From the NCBI GenBank assembly GCA_964517795.1, contig CAZFDE010000003.1, positions 34,411 to 98,410 of the forward strand: a stretch of 64,000 nt of DNA, read 5' to 3'. Positions 42,917 to 51,330 of this stretch are shown piece by piece. The translations under genes were made by a program, and so were the position numbers. The notes beneath the pieces are model-generated. The model worked only from the letters and a program-made list of their open reading frames with translations, ran no database searches and was not told the DNA's origin. The first letter of the stretch is position 1. The number at the start of each line of letters is the position of its first letter. This DNA comes from CAZFDE01 sp964517795 (GTDB taxonomy: Bacteria > Planctomycetota > Phycisphaerae > Sedimentisphaerales > Anaerobacaceae).

Positions 42917-42944
42917 AAAAAGCCGCGACATCAAAATCGCGGCT
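42914..42944 (-). terminator. Intrinsic terminator of the parvulin gene
   Basis: On the (-) strand AGCCGCGA (42944-42937) pairs with TCGCGGCT (42928-42921), and seven T follow, 26 bp past the parvulin stop. It overlaps the end of the beta-propeller gene. Confidence 0.75.
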
Positions 42945-42969
42945 ATTGTTCGAATCGATGTGAGATTGT

Positions 42970-44055
42970 TTATTTCTGGTCATCCGACTTGGACTGCGAA
43001 CGCGGCTTGATCTCGATACCCTGCTGTCCCTGCGGCGGTGCCTGCGGCTTCGGTTCCTTGCCCGGCGGGTAGGTGATCTTCGCTTCGGCTTTGAGTTTTT
43101 CGATAAACTGCTGGGCCAGTTCGCTCATCTTCTGCATGCGAAGCTGTTTGAGAATATCGTCTTTGGCTTCGGCAAAGCTCTTGTTGGAGGCCTCTTTCTT
43201 ATCGGTTACCTTGATAATGTGATAACCGAATTGGGTTTCGACAACGTCACTGACCTGGCCGATCTCCATCGCAAACGCGGCGTCCTCAAACGGCTTGACC
43301 ATCTGGCCGCGACCGAAAAAGTTCAAGTCGCCGCCCCGCGTGTTGGAGGGACAACTGGAATGTTCTTTCGCCAGGGCTGAAAAATCGCCGCCGTCTTTGA
43401 CTTCTTTAAGGATTTTTTCGGCCTCGGCTTTGGCCGTGGCCTTGGCCGCGGCGACCATATTGGCATCCTTCTCGTCTTCCGGTTCCGGCTTGATCAAAAT
43501 ATGACTGGCCCGTACCTGTTGCGGCGATTGGAACTGCTGCTGATTTTGCTCGTAATACGCTTTGGCATCGTCTTCGGTAACCTTCAACTCGTCCGCCCAT
43601 TTCTGTTCGAACATCTTTTCATAGGTCAGGCCTTCACGGATGTTTTCACGGATCTCGTTGAAATCCATCCCCATGCTCGCGACCTGTTCCTTGAGCTGAT
43701 CGACGGTGGTTCCCTGCCGGGCGGCCAGTTCGGACAGCTTCGCGTCCACGGCCTCGTCGGAAACCTGAATATCTTTGTCCTGAATTTGCTGCTGAAGCAG
43801 CTTTTGAGTAATCAGTTGATCGATCGCTTGCTGACGTAGCTGCTGTTTGAGTTGTTCGACAAACTGCGGGGGGAGCTGGCCGGCGTTGCGTTTGATCTGC
43901 GGCTCAACGAGCGCATCGACTTCGGTTTCGAGGATCGGTTTGCCGTTGAGATAGGCCGCCACATCGTTGGGCTCGGGGGCTTTTTCGTCGGCCGCTGCGG
44001 CCGAAGCAAAAACCAATAATAAGGCCAATAATACGGATTTGACTGCGTAATTCAT
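42970..44055 (-). CDS. Periplasmic SurA-like peptidyl-prolyl isomerase (parvulin)
   Basis: The protein (361 aa from ATG 44055 with AGGAG upstream) has a signal peptide (cut after AAA), an N-terminal SurA-type helical domain (YLNGKPILETEVDALVEPQ) and a PpiC rotamase domain (QQVRASHILIKPEPE, FSALAKEHSSCPSNTRGGDL, FEDAAFAMEIGQVSDVVETQFGYHIIKV). It would assist folding of exported proteins. The C-terminal tail is Pro/Gln-rich. Confidence 0.9.
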   Translation of the reverse strand: MNYAVKSVLLALLLVFASAAAADEKAPEPNDVAAYLNGKPILETEVDALVEPQIKRNAGQLPPQFVEQLKQQLRQQAIDQLITQKLLQQQIQDKDIQVSDEAVDAKLSELAARQGTTVDQLKEQVASMGMDFNEIRENIREGLTYEKMFEQKWADELKVTEDDAKAYYEQNQQQFQSPQQVRASHILIKPEPEDEKDANMVAAAKATAKAEAEKILKEVKDGGDFSALAKEHSSCPSNTRGGDLNFFGRGQMVKPFEDAAFAMEIGQVSDVVETQFGYHIIKVTDKKEASNKSFAEAKDDILKQLRMQKMSELAQQFIEKLKAEAKITYPPGKEPKPQAPPQGQQGIEIKPRSQSKSDDQK

Positions 44056-44243
44056 GGAATCTCCTTTCAAATAGCATTTCAGGGTTTCAAAGATCGCTCA
44101 TTATCCCATCTTTGACCGAAAAAGTCAAAGGATTTATCCATACGGCAGGTTTTTACAAATGTTTGATCTTTTTGAACCGACCGCAATTGGCGACCGCACA
44201 GGATTGTTCCAATCGTGTGAATCGGAGTGCATAATCGTTTATT

Positions 44244-45998
44244 TTACTGATCCAGCGGCCAGAAAACCCGATCGTCTTCCTTGCGGCCCCATTTGCCGGG
44301 GGTGCCGCCGTCATCATCGAAGTCCCCGCCATAACTGTAGAGGATGAATGTATCGTTGGTCGTTCGATAACACAGCGGTTTATTGCTGAAATGGTCGAGC
44401 GGCAGCACGTCGAGATAACCGTTTGAAACAAGATTGTCGAGATTCGCAGGCCAGTCGCTATGGTCTTTTTGATATCGCAAAATTGCAAAGAGTGTAATCA
44501 GCGCATTTGTTTCGGTCTGAAGTTGATTCGAAAGCGCTAAAACCTTTTGATTGGCCGGCATGAGCAGATTCAGCAAAAGATCATCGCCGATCTTGTTCTT
44601 TATATAGGTATCGATATCGCCGTATTGTGATTGTACCTGGGCAATGGGGCGGCCGGAAATGGCTTGCATAAAATCGTAGATCTCGTGGGCTAGTTCAGTC
44701 GTTCTCTTTCGCTGTATGTGGGACAAGGCGTTTAAGTCCGTGTCATTAAAATCCCCGAGATCGCCGATCAGCATTTTTAAAGGATAATTTGGATCTTCAC
44801 CTTTGCGGGTGCCGTAAACATGACCTGTGCCATTTTTCTCATCGGTGAAAAGACGTTGAATGCAATCAAGCGCCATGAGTTTCTCAGACTGATAATCAAA
44901 AGCAGGGGATTGCGAAGCAAGGTTTTCAAACTGATATTGATATTGACTAAGCAAATTGCCGTCGATATCCAAGTGTCGGTAGTAAAGCACTTTGGTTGCG
45001 GCTTGAATACTCAATGCTCGAATAGCAACACCCACTAATTGCTCAATCAGCAATTTCGGACCACCATGGCGTAAACCGATTTTATATAATCCCACAGCTT
45101 CCTTAAAAGCATTATCGAATTGACCTTGATAAGCATCGAATAGTGTCTTTGCGCAGAGATAATTTGAAAGGGTCTTTACGCCTTTAAGATCCGGCAGGGA
45201 AATGCCAATCAGCATTCCCTTGGTTTCATGTTCAACCCAGTAATACGGTTTTTCGGCCGCTCGAATAAATATATCAATCGCAGACTGATTGTCAGAAAGC
45301 CATGTGTTTACCTTTTCAAGTTCATCCTTTGTCATATTCCCCGGCCACCAGCGAGATATATCCTGGATATCTTCAGGCATGGGGACCATTTGTGAAAAGG
45401 CCTGTTCATACAGTGGCTGAGCATTATCCTTCGGATCATAATCTTCCGGCTTGCTCAGTTCGTTGTATTGAGCGATATAATTGGTTTTAAGCTGTATCGG
45501 ATACCGCAGATATGAAAATGTTCGGGCGAAAACGGAAACGGCAGAAATCAACAGAACAAATATAACAAAGGCCCATCCGGGCTTTCGATACATATCCTTG
45601 AAATAGGCGTATTTGATACTGATGTAATAGGCTGGAAAAATGAAAACTACCCAACATACAATGGTGATAATCTTCTGCAGTTCTGGTAATTTGCTGAACC
45701 ACAGGCTTGATGCTGGATAGAAGAAAAGAAAAAGTTGGATGAATAAAAAAAGAGGAGGTCCGATTTTACAAAGATGTTTGAGAAAACGCTTGTCAATGTT
45801 TAAGGCATACAAAAACAGCGACAGTAGAACAACCCCCATAATGAACACCCAAGCTATTTTGTAAGCATTAATTTGCGGATGGATAATCAAATCGGCGACT
45901 AATGCAGCGATCGTAATCGCAATGTATAGAAAAATGAGTGCCGTTTTTACCCAATGGCGTTTCACTTGTTTGGATTTTGGCTCAATCTGATTTTCCAT
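44244..45998 (-). CDS. Polytopic membrane protein with pseudopilin-like C-terminus
   Basis: The 584 aa protein has about five transmembrane helices in its first 165 residues and a long soluble region. It ends with a GspG-like C-terminal pattern (DWPANLDNLVSNGYLDVLPLD, CYRTTNDTFILYSYGGD-DD). This arrangement is seen in planctomycete hypothetical proteins of unknown role. It is visibly AT-richer than its neighbours. No close functional label is safe. Confidence 0.65.
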   Translation of the reverse strand: MENQIEPKSKQVKRHWVKTALIFLYIAITIAALVADLIIHPQINAYKIAWVFIMGVVLLSLFLYALNIDKRFLKHLCKIGPPLFLFIQLFLFFYPASSLWFSKLPELQKIITIVCWVVFIFPAYYISIKYAYFKDMYRKPGWAFVIFVLLISAVSVFARTFSYLRYPIQLKTNYIAQYNELSKPEDYDPKDNAQPLYEQAFSQMVPMPEDIQDISRWWPGNMTKDELEKVNTWLSDNQSAIDIFIRAAEKPYYWVEHETKGMLIGISLPDLKGVKTLSNYLCAKTLFDAYQGQFDNAFKEAVGLYKIGLRHGGPKLLIEQLVGVAIRALSIQAATKVLYYRHLDIDGNLLSQYQYQFENLASQSPAFDYQSEKLMALDCIQRLFTDEKNGTGHVYGTRKGEDPNYPLKMLIGDLGDFNDTDLNALSHIQRKRTTELAHEIYDFMQAISGRPIAQVQSQYGDIDTYIKNKIGDDLLLNLLMPANQKVLALSNQLQTETNALITLFAILRYQKDHSDWPANLDNLVSNGYLDVLPLDHFSNKPLCYRTTNDTFILYSYGGDFDDDGGTPGKWGRKEDDRVFWPLDQ

Positions 45999-46049
45999 GC
46001 GATGCCCCTTTATCGCTATTATTGATATACGCTTTCACCGGCGAGAAAT

Positions 46050-47099
46050 TCAATCCAAATCCAAATCCTGCGGGCTGGATTTCAGTTGTTCGCCCTGGAC
46101 CTGTTCGAGCTGCATACCGAACCGGTCGAGCTTTTTCTGGCCGGTTTCGTATTGGCTGTAGGTGTTTCGCAGGTGTTTGCCGACCAGATCCCAGGTCTGG
46201 GCGAAATCGACAAATCCGGCGTTCAGACAGGTGAGATTGCGGCGGATATCGGCGGCCTGTTGTTCGATCTGCAGGCCGTGCAGCCCCATCACCACTGTCA
46301 TCAAATAGGCATACAACAGATTCGGGCTGACCGGAATCACGCGTTTGTCCAGCGCGTATTCCAAAATATTTTTGGAATCACCATCTTGGGTGACGATGGT
46401 TTCATAGTAAACATTCTCGGCGGGAATATACATCATGGCGAAATCGAGCGTGCCCTCGGCCGGGCGGATATAGTTGGCCGCGATCTTGTCGATATGATTG
46501 ATCACATCCCGAATGAACTGTTTGCGCTCGCGGGTTTTCTGGCCATCATCTTCGGCGTGTGTCATCCGCTCAAACGCCGGCAGCGGGAACTTGGCATCGA
46601 TCGGCACGGCAAAGTCGGCCAATTTAACCAGCGCATCGACCTTCTGATTGTCCCGAAAACCATATTGCAGTATAAACGCCTCGCCCGGTAAAATGGTTTT
46701 CAGGAGATTCTCCAGCGACCATTCGCCCATCTGGCCGCGGAGTTTCGGGGAGCTGAGGATATTCTGCAGGCGTTTGAGATCGGTTCCGAGCGTGAGCATC
46801 TGTTTATTGGTGCCCTGCAGTTCGCCGATCTGCTTGTTGAGGTCGGTCAGCGTCTTCATGCTGGATTGCAGGTTCTGGTTCAGCGACTGCTGGCCGGTCT
46901 GCAGCGATTTGGCGAGCGTCTCTTTCGTAGCGTCCTGGGCGGCCTTTAGGGCTTCGAGCTGGCCGGTCAGAAGTTCGGCCACCTTGCCCTGCTGGGCGAT
47001 CTCCCGCCGGGCCGCAAAACTTGCCGAGATCAGCCAAAGTAATACCGCCAGCACCGCCGCCAGCAGCACAATCATAATGGTTATCAGTGCGATTTGCAT
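46050..47099 (-). CDS. rmuC: RmuC domain protein (DNA recombination)
   Basis: The 349 aa protein has an N-terminal membrane helix, a coiled coil and the RmuC nuclease-like domain: LSSPKLRGQMGEWSLENLL, DALVKLADFAVPIDAKFPLPAF, YETIVTQDGDSKNILEYALDK, RVIPVSPNLLYAYLMTV. RmuC limits inversions/recombination at short repeats. It is divergent from the UroD-type gene. Confidence 0.92.
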   Translation of the reverse strand: MQIALITIMIVLLAAVLAVLLWLISASFAARREIAQQGKVAELLTGQLEALKAAQDATKETLAKSLQTGQQSLNQNLQSSMKTLTDLNKQIGELQGTNKQMLTLGTDLKRLQNILSSPKLRGQMGEWSLENLLKTILPGEAFILQYGFRDNQKVDALVKLADFAVPIDAKFPLPAFERMTHAEDDGQKTRERKQFIRDVINHIDKIAANYIRPAEGTLDFAMMYIPAENVYYETIVTQDGDSKNILEYALDKRVIPVSPNLLYAYLMTVVMGLHGLQIEQQAADIRRNLTCLNAGFVDFAQTWDLVGKHLRNTYSQYETGQKKLDRFGMQLEQVQGEQLKSSPQDLDLD

Positions 47100-47249
47100 C
47101 CTATCTTCCTTATGTGAAACTGATTATATATGTTTTTAACGTTCGGGTCAAAGAACAAACACAAGCATTTCAGGCTTGATTTGGGCGGGGTTTGGGTGTA
47201 TTCTGCCTGCTTTTGGCTACTGATATTCGATGGAGTAGGTGAATTGGCG

Positions 47250-48221
47250 ATGACGCCGCGTGAACAATTTATCATGGCATTGGAAGGCAAGCAGCCGCCC
47301 GGCCGCGTGCCGCATTTTGAACTGGTTTTCTTTTTGACGATGGAGGCCTTCGGCAAGGTGCACCCGCTGCACCGAAACTACGAACAGTGGATGCAGATGA
47401 GCGAGACCGAGCGGCAACTGCACCGAAGGGATATCGCCGAAGTCTATGTCCAGACCGCTCGCCAATATGAACACTCAGCAATCTTCGTACACAGTCAGGA
47501 GATGCACCAGGGCGATCGCAATGAAGAAACTTTCCACCAGCTCGACCTGATCCGCGAACTGTCCGGCGACGATTGTTTTCTCTGCATTCACGGCGACACG
47601 ACCTATGCATTACCCGCCGGCGGCGACATGATGGGCTTTATCGATAAGATTGCCGACGATCCGCAAAAACTCAAAGACGATGCGCAGAAGAAACTCGATA
47701 CCGCACTGCAAAACGCACAGAAATTCAAAGCACATGGTGCGCTGGACGGCGTGTGTCTGTGCGCCGATTACTGTTTCAACACCGGCCCGTTTCTTTCGCC
47801 CGCGATGTTCGATGACTTCATTACGCCGTATCTCAAAGCACTGATCGCCGGCTATCGCGAACTCGGCATGTATGTCATCAAGCATACCGACGGCAATATC
47901 ATGCCGATTATCGACCGGCTGGTCGAAGCCCAGCCGCACGCACTGCACAGTCTCGATCCGCAGGGCGGTGTCGATATCGCGGAGGTCAAAAAGCAATACG
48001 GCGATAAAATCTGCCTGATCGGCAATGTCAACTGCGGGCTGATGGATACCGGCACTGACGAAGAAGTCATCGAATCGGCACGCTATGCGCTGAAGCACGG
48101 CATGCCCGGCGGCGGATATATTTTCTCGACCAGCAACTGCGTTTATACCGGCATGGACCTGAAACGCTACGACATGATCCTCGATATCTGGCGGGCCGAG
48201 GGCAACTATCCGCCCGATTAA
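47250..48221 (+). CDS. Uroporphyrinogen decarboxylase-family (corrinoid) methyltransferase
   Basis: The protein (323 aa from ATG 47250, with GGAGTAGGTG upstream) matches the UroD/MtaA-CmuA family. Landmarks are TPREQFIMALEGKQPPGRVP, ALDGVCLCADYCFNTGPFLSP, MYVIKHTDGNIMPIIDRLVEAQPHALHSLDP and GGYIFSTSNCVYTGM. The His-Cys zinc set of MtaA-type methyl-cobamide:thiol methyltransferases is plausible (KHTDGN His and the Cys of SNCVYTG). This fits the cobalamin theme, but the substrate is unknown. An upstream in-frame Met at 47130 is unlikely. Confidence 0.8.
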   Translation: MTPREQFIMALEGKQPPGRVPHFELVFFLTMEAFGKVHPLHRNYEQWMQMSETERQLHRRDIAEVYVQTARQYEHSAIFVHSQEMHQGDRNEETFHQLDLIRELSGDDCFLCIHGDTTYALPAGGDMMGFIDKIADDPQKLKDDAQKKLDTALQNAQKFKAHGALDGVCLCADYCFNTGPFLSPAMFDDFITPYLKALIAGYRELGMYVIKHTDGNIMPIIDRLVEAQPHALHSLDPQGGVDIAEVKKQYGDKICLIGNVNCGLMDTGTDEEVIESARYALKHGMPGGGYIFSTSNCVYTGMDLKRYDMILDIWRAEGNYPPD

Positions 48222-48243
48222 TGAGGATATTTTTTACGCCCTG

Positions 48244-49083
48244 CTATTTCAGTTCTTCAATCGTTTCGGCCAGCAGGCGATTGAATGTATCGGGTTCTTC
48301 CATCATCACAAAATGGCCTACACCGGGGATGATCTTGACCTTATACGAATCGGCATACTGCTGATTGGTTTCGGTCTTCGTGGTCCGCACATCGGAATTG
48401 ATACAGACAATCGGGGCATTGATATCGGATAGTGCGACAATGCGATCATATTTGAAATACGCTTGCATCACGGCAATCGCCATATCCGCCGGCCCGGCGG
48501 TCATATCCTTGACGACCCAATCGACCAGGTCGGGATCGGCGGTAACACCAAAAAACCCGCGCACGGATTTTTGGGTATGGCCGACGAAGTCCGCCTTCAG
48601 CGGTGCGACGATCCGATCGACCGTTTCGGGCGGGTGTTTCAATTCGAAATCAACGAGTGTATCGACACCCACGATACCGCGAACTTTCTCCTTAAGCTGC
48701 TGTGCGGCTGCCAGATGAACCGGTCCGCCCAGGGAATGACCGATCAGGATCACGTTATTGAGCTCGAGATGATTTACGACGGCCGCAACGTCCTTGCCGA
48801 ACGCGTCGATCGTCCAGTTACTGCGGCCCAGGCCCGACCGGCCGTGCCCGGCCAGATCGATGGTCACAACCTCATAATTTTTTGCGAATACGGGGACCTG
48901 ATACTTCCAGTAGCGACTGTCGCAGCACCAGCCGTGAACGAATATCAGCGCGGGCGAACCGGTGCCCGAAATTTCATAGCTGATCGGGACACCGTCAAAC
49001 GAAGCGACTGTCGCGCGATTACGTTTCTCGCAACCATTCACGAACAGGACAATTACGGCCAGGGCGGCAATGATTCGTTTCAT
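48244..49083 (-). CDS. Lipoprotein alpha/beta hydrolase
   Basis: The protein (279 aa from ATG 49083 with AAAGGA upstream) has a lipobox-like N-terminus (ALAVIVLFVNGC) and an alpha/beta hydrolase fold: HGWCCDSRYW, DLAGHGRSG, GHSLGGPVHLA with the nucleophile Ser, a late Asp and GVGHFVMMEEPDTF with the His. The substrate is not evident. Confidence 0.82.
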   Translation of the reverse strand: MKRIIAALAVIVLFVNGCEKRNRATVASFDGVPISYEISGTGSPALIFVHGWCCDSRYWKYQVPVFAKNYEVVTIDLAGHGRSGLGRSNWTIDAFGKDVAAVVNHLELNNVILIGHSLGGPVHLAAAQQLKEKVRGIVGVDTLVDFELKHPPETVDRIVAPLKADFVGHTQKSVRGFFGVTADPDLVDWVVKDMTAGPADMAIAVMQAYFKYDRIVALSDINAPIVCINSDVRTTKTETNQQYADSYKVKIIPGVGHFVMMEEPDTFNRLLAETIEELK

Positions 49084-49174
49084 TGTAGGCATTCCTTTAT
49101 TGAATTCGCGAAACAGCAAACGACACTATTATACATTTTGTATCGTCGGATGTAAATTACCGGTATAAACAAGA

Positions 49175-49201
49175 CCGGCCGGGTGAGTGATTCCCGGCCG
49201 G
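49175..49201 (-). terminator. GC hairpin after hsp20
   Basis: CCGGCCGGG (49175-49183) pairs with CCCGGCCGG (49193-49201) around a 9 nt loop, 22 bp beyond the hsp20 stop on the (-) strand. The T run is interrupted, so confidence is moderate. Confidence 0.55.
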
Positions 49202-49222
49202 CGTTCGGACACATCAATTTGG

Positions 49223-49669
49223 TTATTGGCCTTTGATTTGAATCTTATGCTTTTTGGCCACTTCGGCTTTGGGCAGTGTGATGTTGAGCACACCGTCCTT
49301 GCAGGTCGCCTCGACCTTGGCTGGGTCCACTTCCGTAGGCAGGTTAATCTGCCGTGTAAAGCTGCCGTAGGACGATTCGCGATAAACGTAGCCGTTTTCC
49401 TTCTTTTCGTCCTGGTGCTTTTTGTCTCCGCTGATGGTCAGCGTGTTGCCATGAACGGAGATGTCGATGTCGTCAGCTTTACAGCCGGGTACTTCCGCTT
49501 TGACGGTCAGGGCGTGCTCGTCGTCCTCGACGTCGATGCTCGGCCAGAACTGTTTAACTGTTGTCAGCGGAGTGCCCCAGTCGCCGAAAAAGGCGCTGAA
49601 CAAATCGTCCATGTCCCGGTGCAGCCGTACCAGGTCGTTCCTGTCTTTTCTGATCGGTACCAGTGCCAT
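49223..49669 (-). CDS. Hsp20/alpha-crystallin small heat-shock protein
   Basis: The 148 aa chaperone has the alpha-crystallin domain (IDVEDDEHALTVKAEVPGC, DIDISVHGNTLTISGDKK, YGSFTRQINLP, DGVLNITLPKAE) and a short C-terminal tail with KIQIKGQ. It prevents aggregation of unfolded proteins. The start has GGAGGTG just upstream. Upstream dyads at 49767-49836 may be regulatory. Confidence 0.94.
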   Translation of the reverse strand: MALVPIRKDRNDLVRLHRDMDDLFSAFFGDWGTPLTTVKQFWPSIDVEDDEHALTVKAEVPGCKADDIDISVHGNTLTISGDKKHQDEKKENGYVYRESSYGSFTRQINLPTEVDPAKVEATCKDGVLNITLPKAEVAKKHKIQIKGQ

Positions 49670-49766
49670 AAAACTTCACCTCCCTTCAAAAATATGTTTT
49701 TTATTTGCTTTTCTTTTCTATCTGCCGCCCGTTGGCGGACTCTGTGATATATATTTGCAAAAAGCG

Positions 49767-49836
49767 TGCCAAATCGAAAAACCCTCATTTTTAGCTTAAA
49801 AAGTGATTTGGCGATGTTCTGACTGCCAAAATGGCA
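49767..49836 (-). promoter_or_regulatory. Nested dyads upstream of hsp20
   Basis: GCCAAATC (near 49768) and GATTTGGC (near 49804) form an inverted repeat enclosing TTTTTAGCTTAAAAA, and TGCCAAAATGGCA (49824-49836) is a separate palindrome. They sit 100-170 bp upstream of hsp20 on the (-) strand. This may be a heat-shock operator, but it does not match CIRCE. The rest of 49670-49969 has no gene. Confidence 0.35.
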
Positions 49837-49969
49837 ACGACATTCTTTTAATATATTGGCTTCTAAGAAAAAGCGGATTCAACTCATAAGTGCAACTGAG
49901 TCGCCAAAATAAAGGTGAGCTGGTATACTCTCTCACTGGATTTTGGTGACCTCAACGAAAGGACCACTT

Positions 49970-50193
49970 ATGAGAGCGTACAAGCAACTCACCGAAGAAG
50001 ATCGTATCGAGATTTATGCGATGAAGCAGCAGAAAAACAGCAAAATCAGATTGCGGCGGTTTTAGGCGTCGCCCCCAGCACGATCAGCCGGGAACTGGCC
50101 CGTAACACCGGCCTGCGGGGGTATCGCCCTAAGCAGGCCCAGCAAAAAGCCGTCCGCGACAGACTTTTTAAGGTCCTGCCTGTCCCTCGCTAA
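49970..50193 (+). pseudogene. IS30-family transposase remnant
   Basis: The start reads MRAYKQLTEEDRIEIYAMKQQ, an IS30-type helix-turn-helix N-terminus. After a frame change near 50035 it continues NQIAAVLGVAPSTISRELARNTGLRG. Only about 70 of ~320 residues remain, with no DDE domain. GTGCAACTGAG and related sequence just upstream may be an old end. Confidence 0.6.
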
Positions 50194-50219
50194 TTTTGAG
50201 AGAATCATTTGGCCATGCG

Positions 50220-50370
50220 GGTCATCAAAAGCGCGGTCGGGCTGATTGAACGCCAGTGCGCATCAGAGGATAATGCCTGCGGCAACTGCGAGGATGCGGG
50301 TGGGTCGCTCGCCATAGCCAAAAAGCCATTTGCCGAAAACCGGTTCCGGGGTCAAATGAATCGCCCCAAA
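50220..50370 (-). pseudogene. Decayed membrane-protein fragment (pentapeptide-repeat ion-channel-like)
   Basis: On the (-) strand one frame reads GAIHLTPEPVFGKWLFGYGE followed by RPTRILAVAAGIIL and a stop at 50263. The WLFGYGERPTR pattern is found beside transmembrane segments of pentapeptide-repeat channel-like proteins. No start or complete domain is present. Weak call. Confidence 0.35.
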
Positions 50371-50401
50371 ATAACGGCTATTTTTTTTACGAATAAATTT
50401 T

Positions 50402-51289
50402 TTATATTTTTCCGGCGGCGCGTTTGGCGGATTCAACGGTATTATACAGCAACATGGTAATGGTCATCGGGCCGACCCCGCCGGGCACCGGCGTGATCAG
50501 ACTGGCCTTTTCCTTGACCGCCTCGAAATCTACATCGCCGACGAGCCGATAGCCTTTTTTCTTGGTCGCATCTTCGACACGATTGACACCGACGTCGATG
50601 ACCACGGCACCGTCTTTGACCATATCGGCGGTAATCGTATCGGGCCGGCCCGCGGCGGCGATAATGATATCGGCGCGGCGAACATGCTCGGCCAGGTTTT
50701 TGGTTCGCGTATGGCAGATCGTTACGGTGGCATTGCCGGTCGGGGCCTTCTGGATGAGCATATTGGCGACGGGTTTGCCGACGATATTACTGCGGCCGAC
50801 GACGACGACCTCGGCCCCTTCGAGTTTGACATTACTTCGCATCAGAAGCTGGATGATCCCGTGCGGTGTACAGGGCAAAAAGCATTTTTCGCCGGCGACC
50901 ATCTTGCCGATATTCATCGGGTGAAAACCATCCACATCCTTGTCGGGATTGATTTCCAAAAGCACCTGCGATTCGTCGAGGTGTTTGGGCAGCGGCAACT
51001 GCACCAGAATACCGTTGATCTTGGGGTCGTTATTCATCTTATTGACCAGAGCCATCAGGTCGTCCTGCGAGATGTCGGCAGGCAGGCGGTTGTCATCGGA
51101 GTAGATGCCGATATTCGCACAGGCCTTTTCTTTGGCGGTGACATAGGATTGGGAGGCCGGGTCTTCGCCGACCAGGATCACACCCAGACCGGGGACAATG
51201 CCTTCGGTTTTCAGTTGAGCGACTTCGGTTTTCAGTTCAGCCCGCATGTCCTGGGCGACCTGTTTGCCATCGATAATTTGTGCCGTCAT
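50402..51289 (-). CDS. folD: Methylene-THF dehydrogenase / methenyl-THF cyclohydrolase
   Basis: The 295 aa protein has FolD motifs: VGEDPASQSYVTAKEKAC with the catalytic Lys, ILVQLPLPKHLD, KDVDGFHPMNIGKM, PCTPHGIIQLL, VVGRSNIVGKPVA and TPVPGGVGPMTITMLL. It interconverts C1-THF forms. It is 42 bp downstream of fhs on the same strand, forming a C1 operon. Confidence 0.96.
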   Translation of the reverse strand: MTAQIIDGKQVAQDMRAELKTEVAQLKTEGIVPGLGVILVGEDPASQSYVTAKEKACANIGIYSDDNRLPADISQDDLMALVNKMNNDPKINGILVQLPLPKHLDESQVLLEINPDKDVDGFHPMNIGKMVAGEKCFLPCTPHGIIQLLMRSNVKLEGAEVVVVGRSNIVGKPVANMLIQKAPTGNATVTICHTRTKNLAEHVRRADIIIAAAGRPDTITADMVKDGAVVIDVGVNRVEDATKKKGYRLVGDVDFEAVKEKASLITPVPGGVGPMTITMLLYNTVESAKRAAGKI

Positions 51290-51330
51290 ATTCTTTCTCC
51301 GTTTATCGTGTTCACATTATCCGTTTCGAT

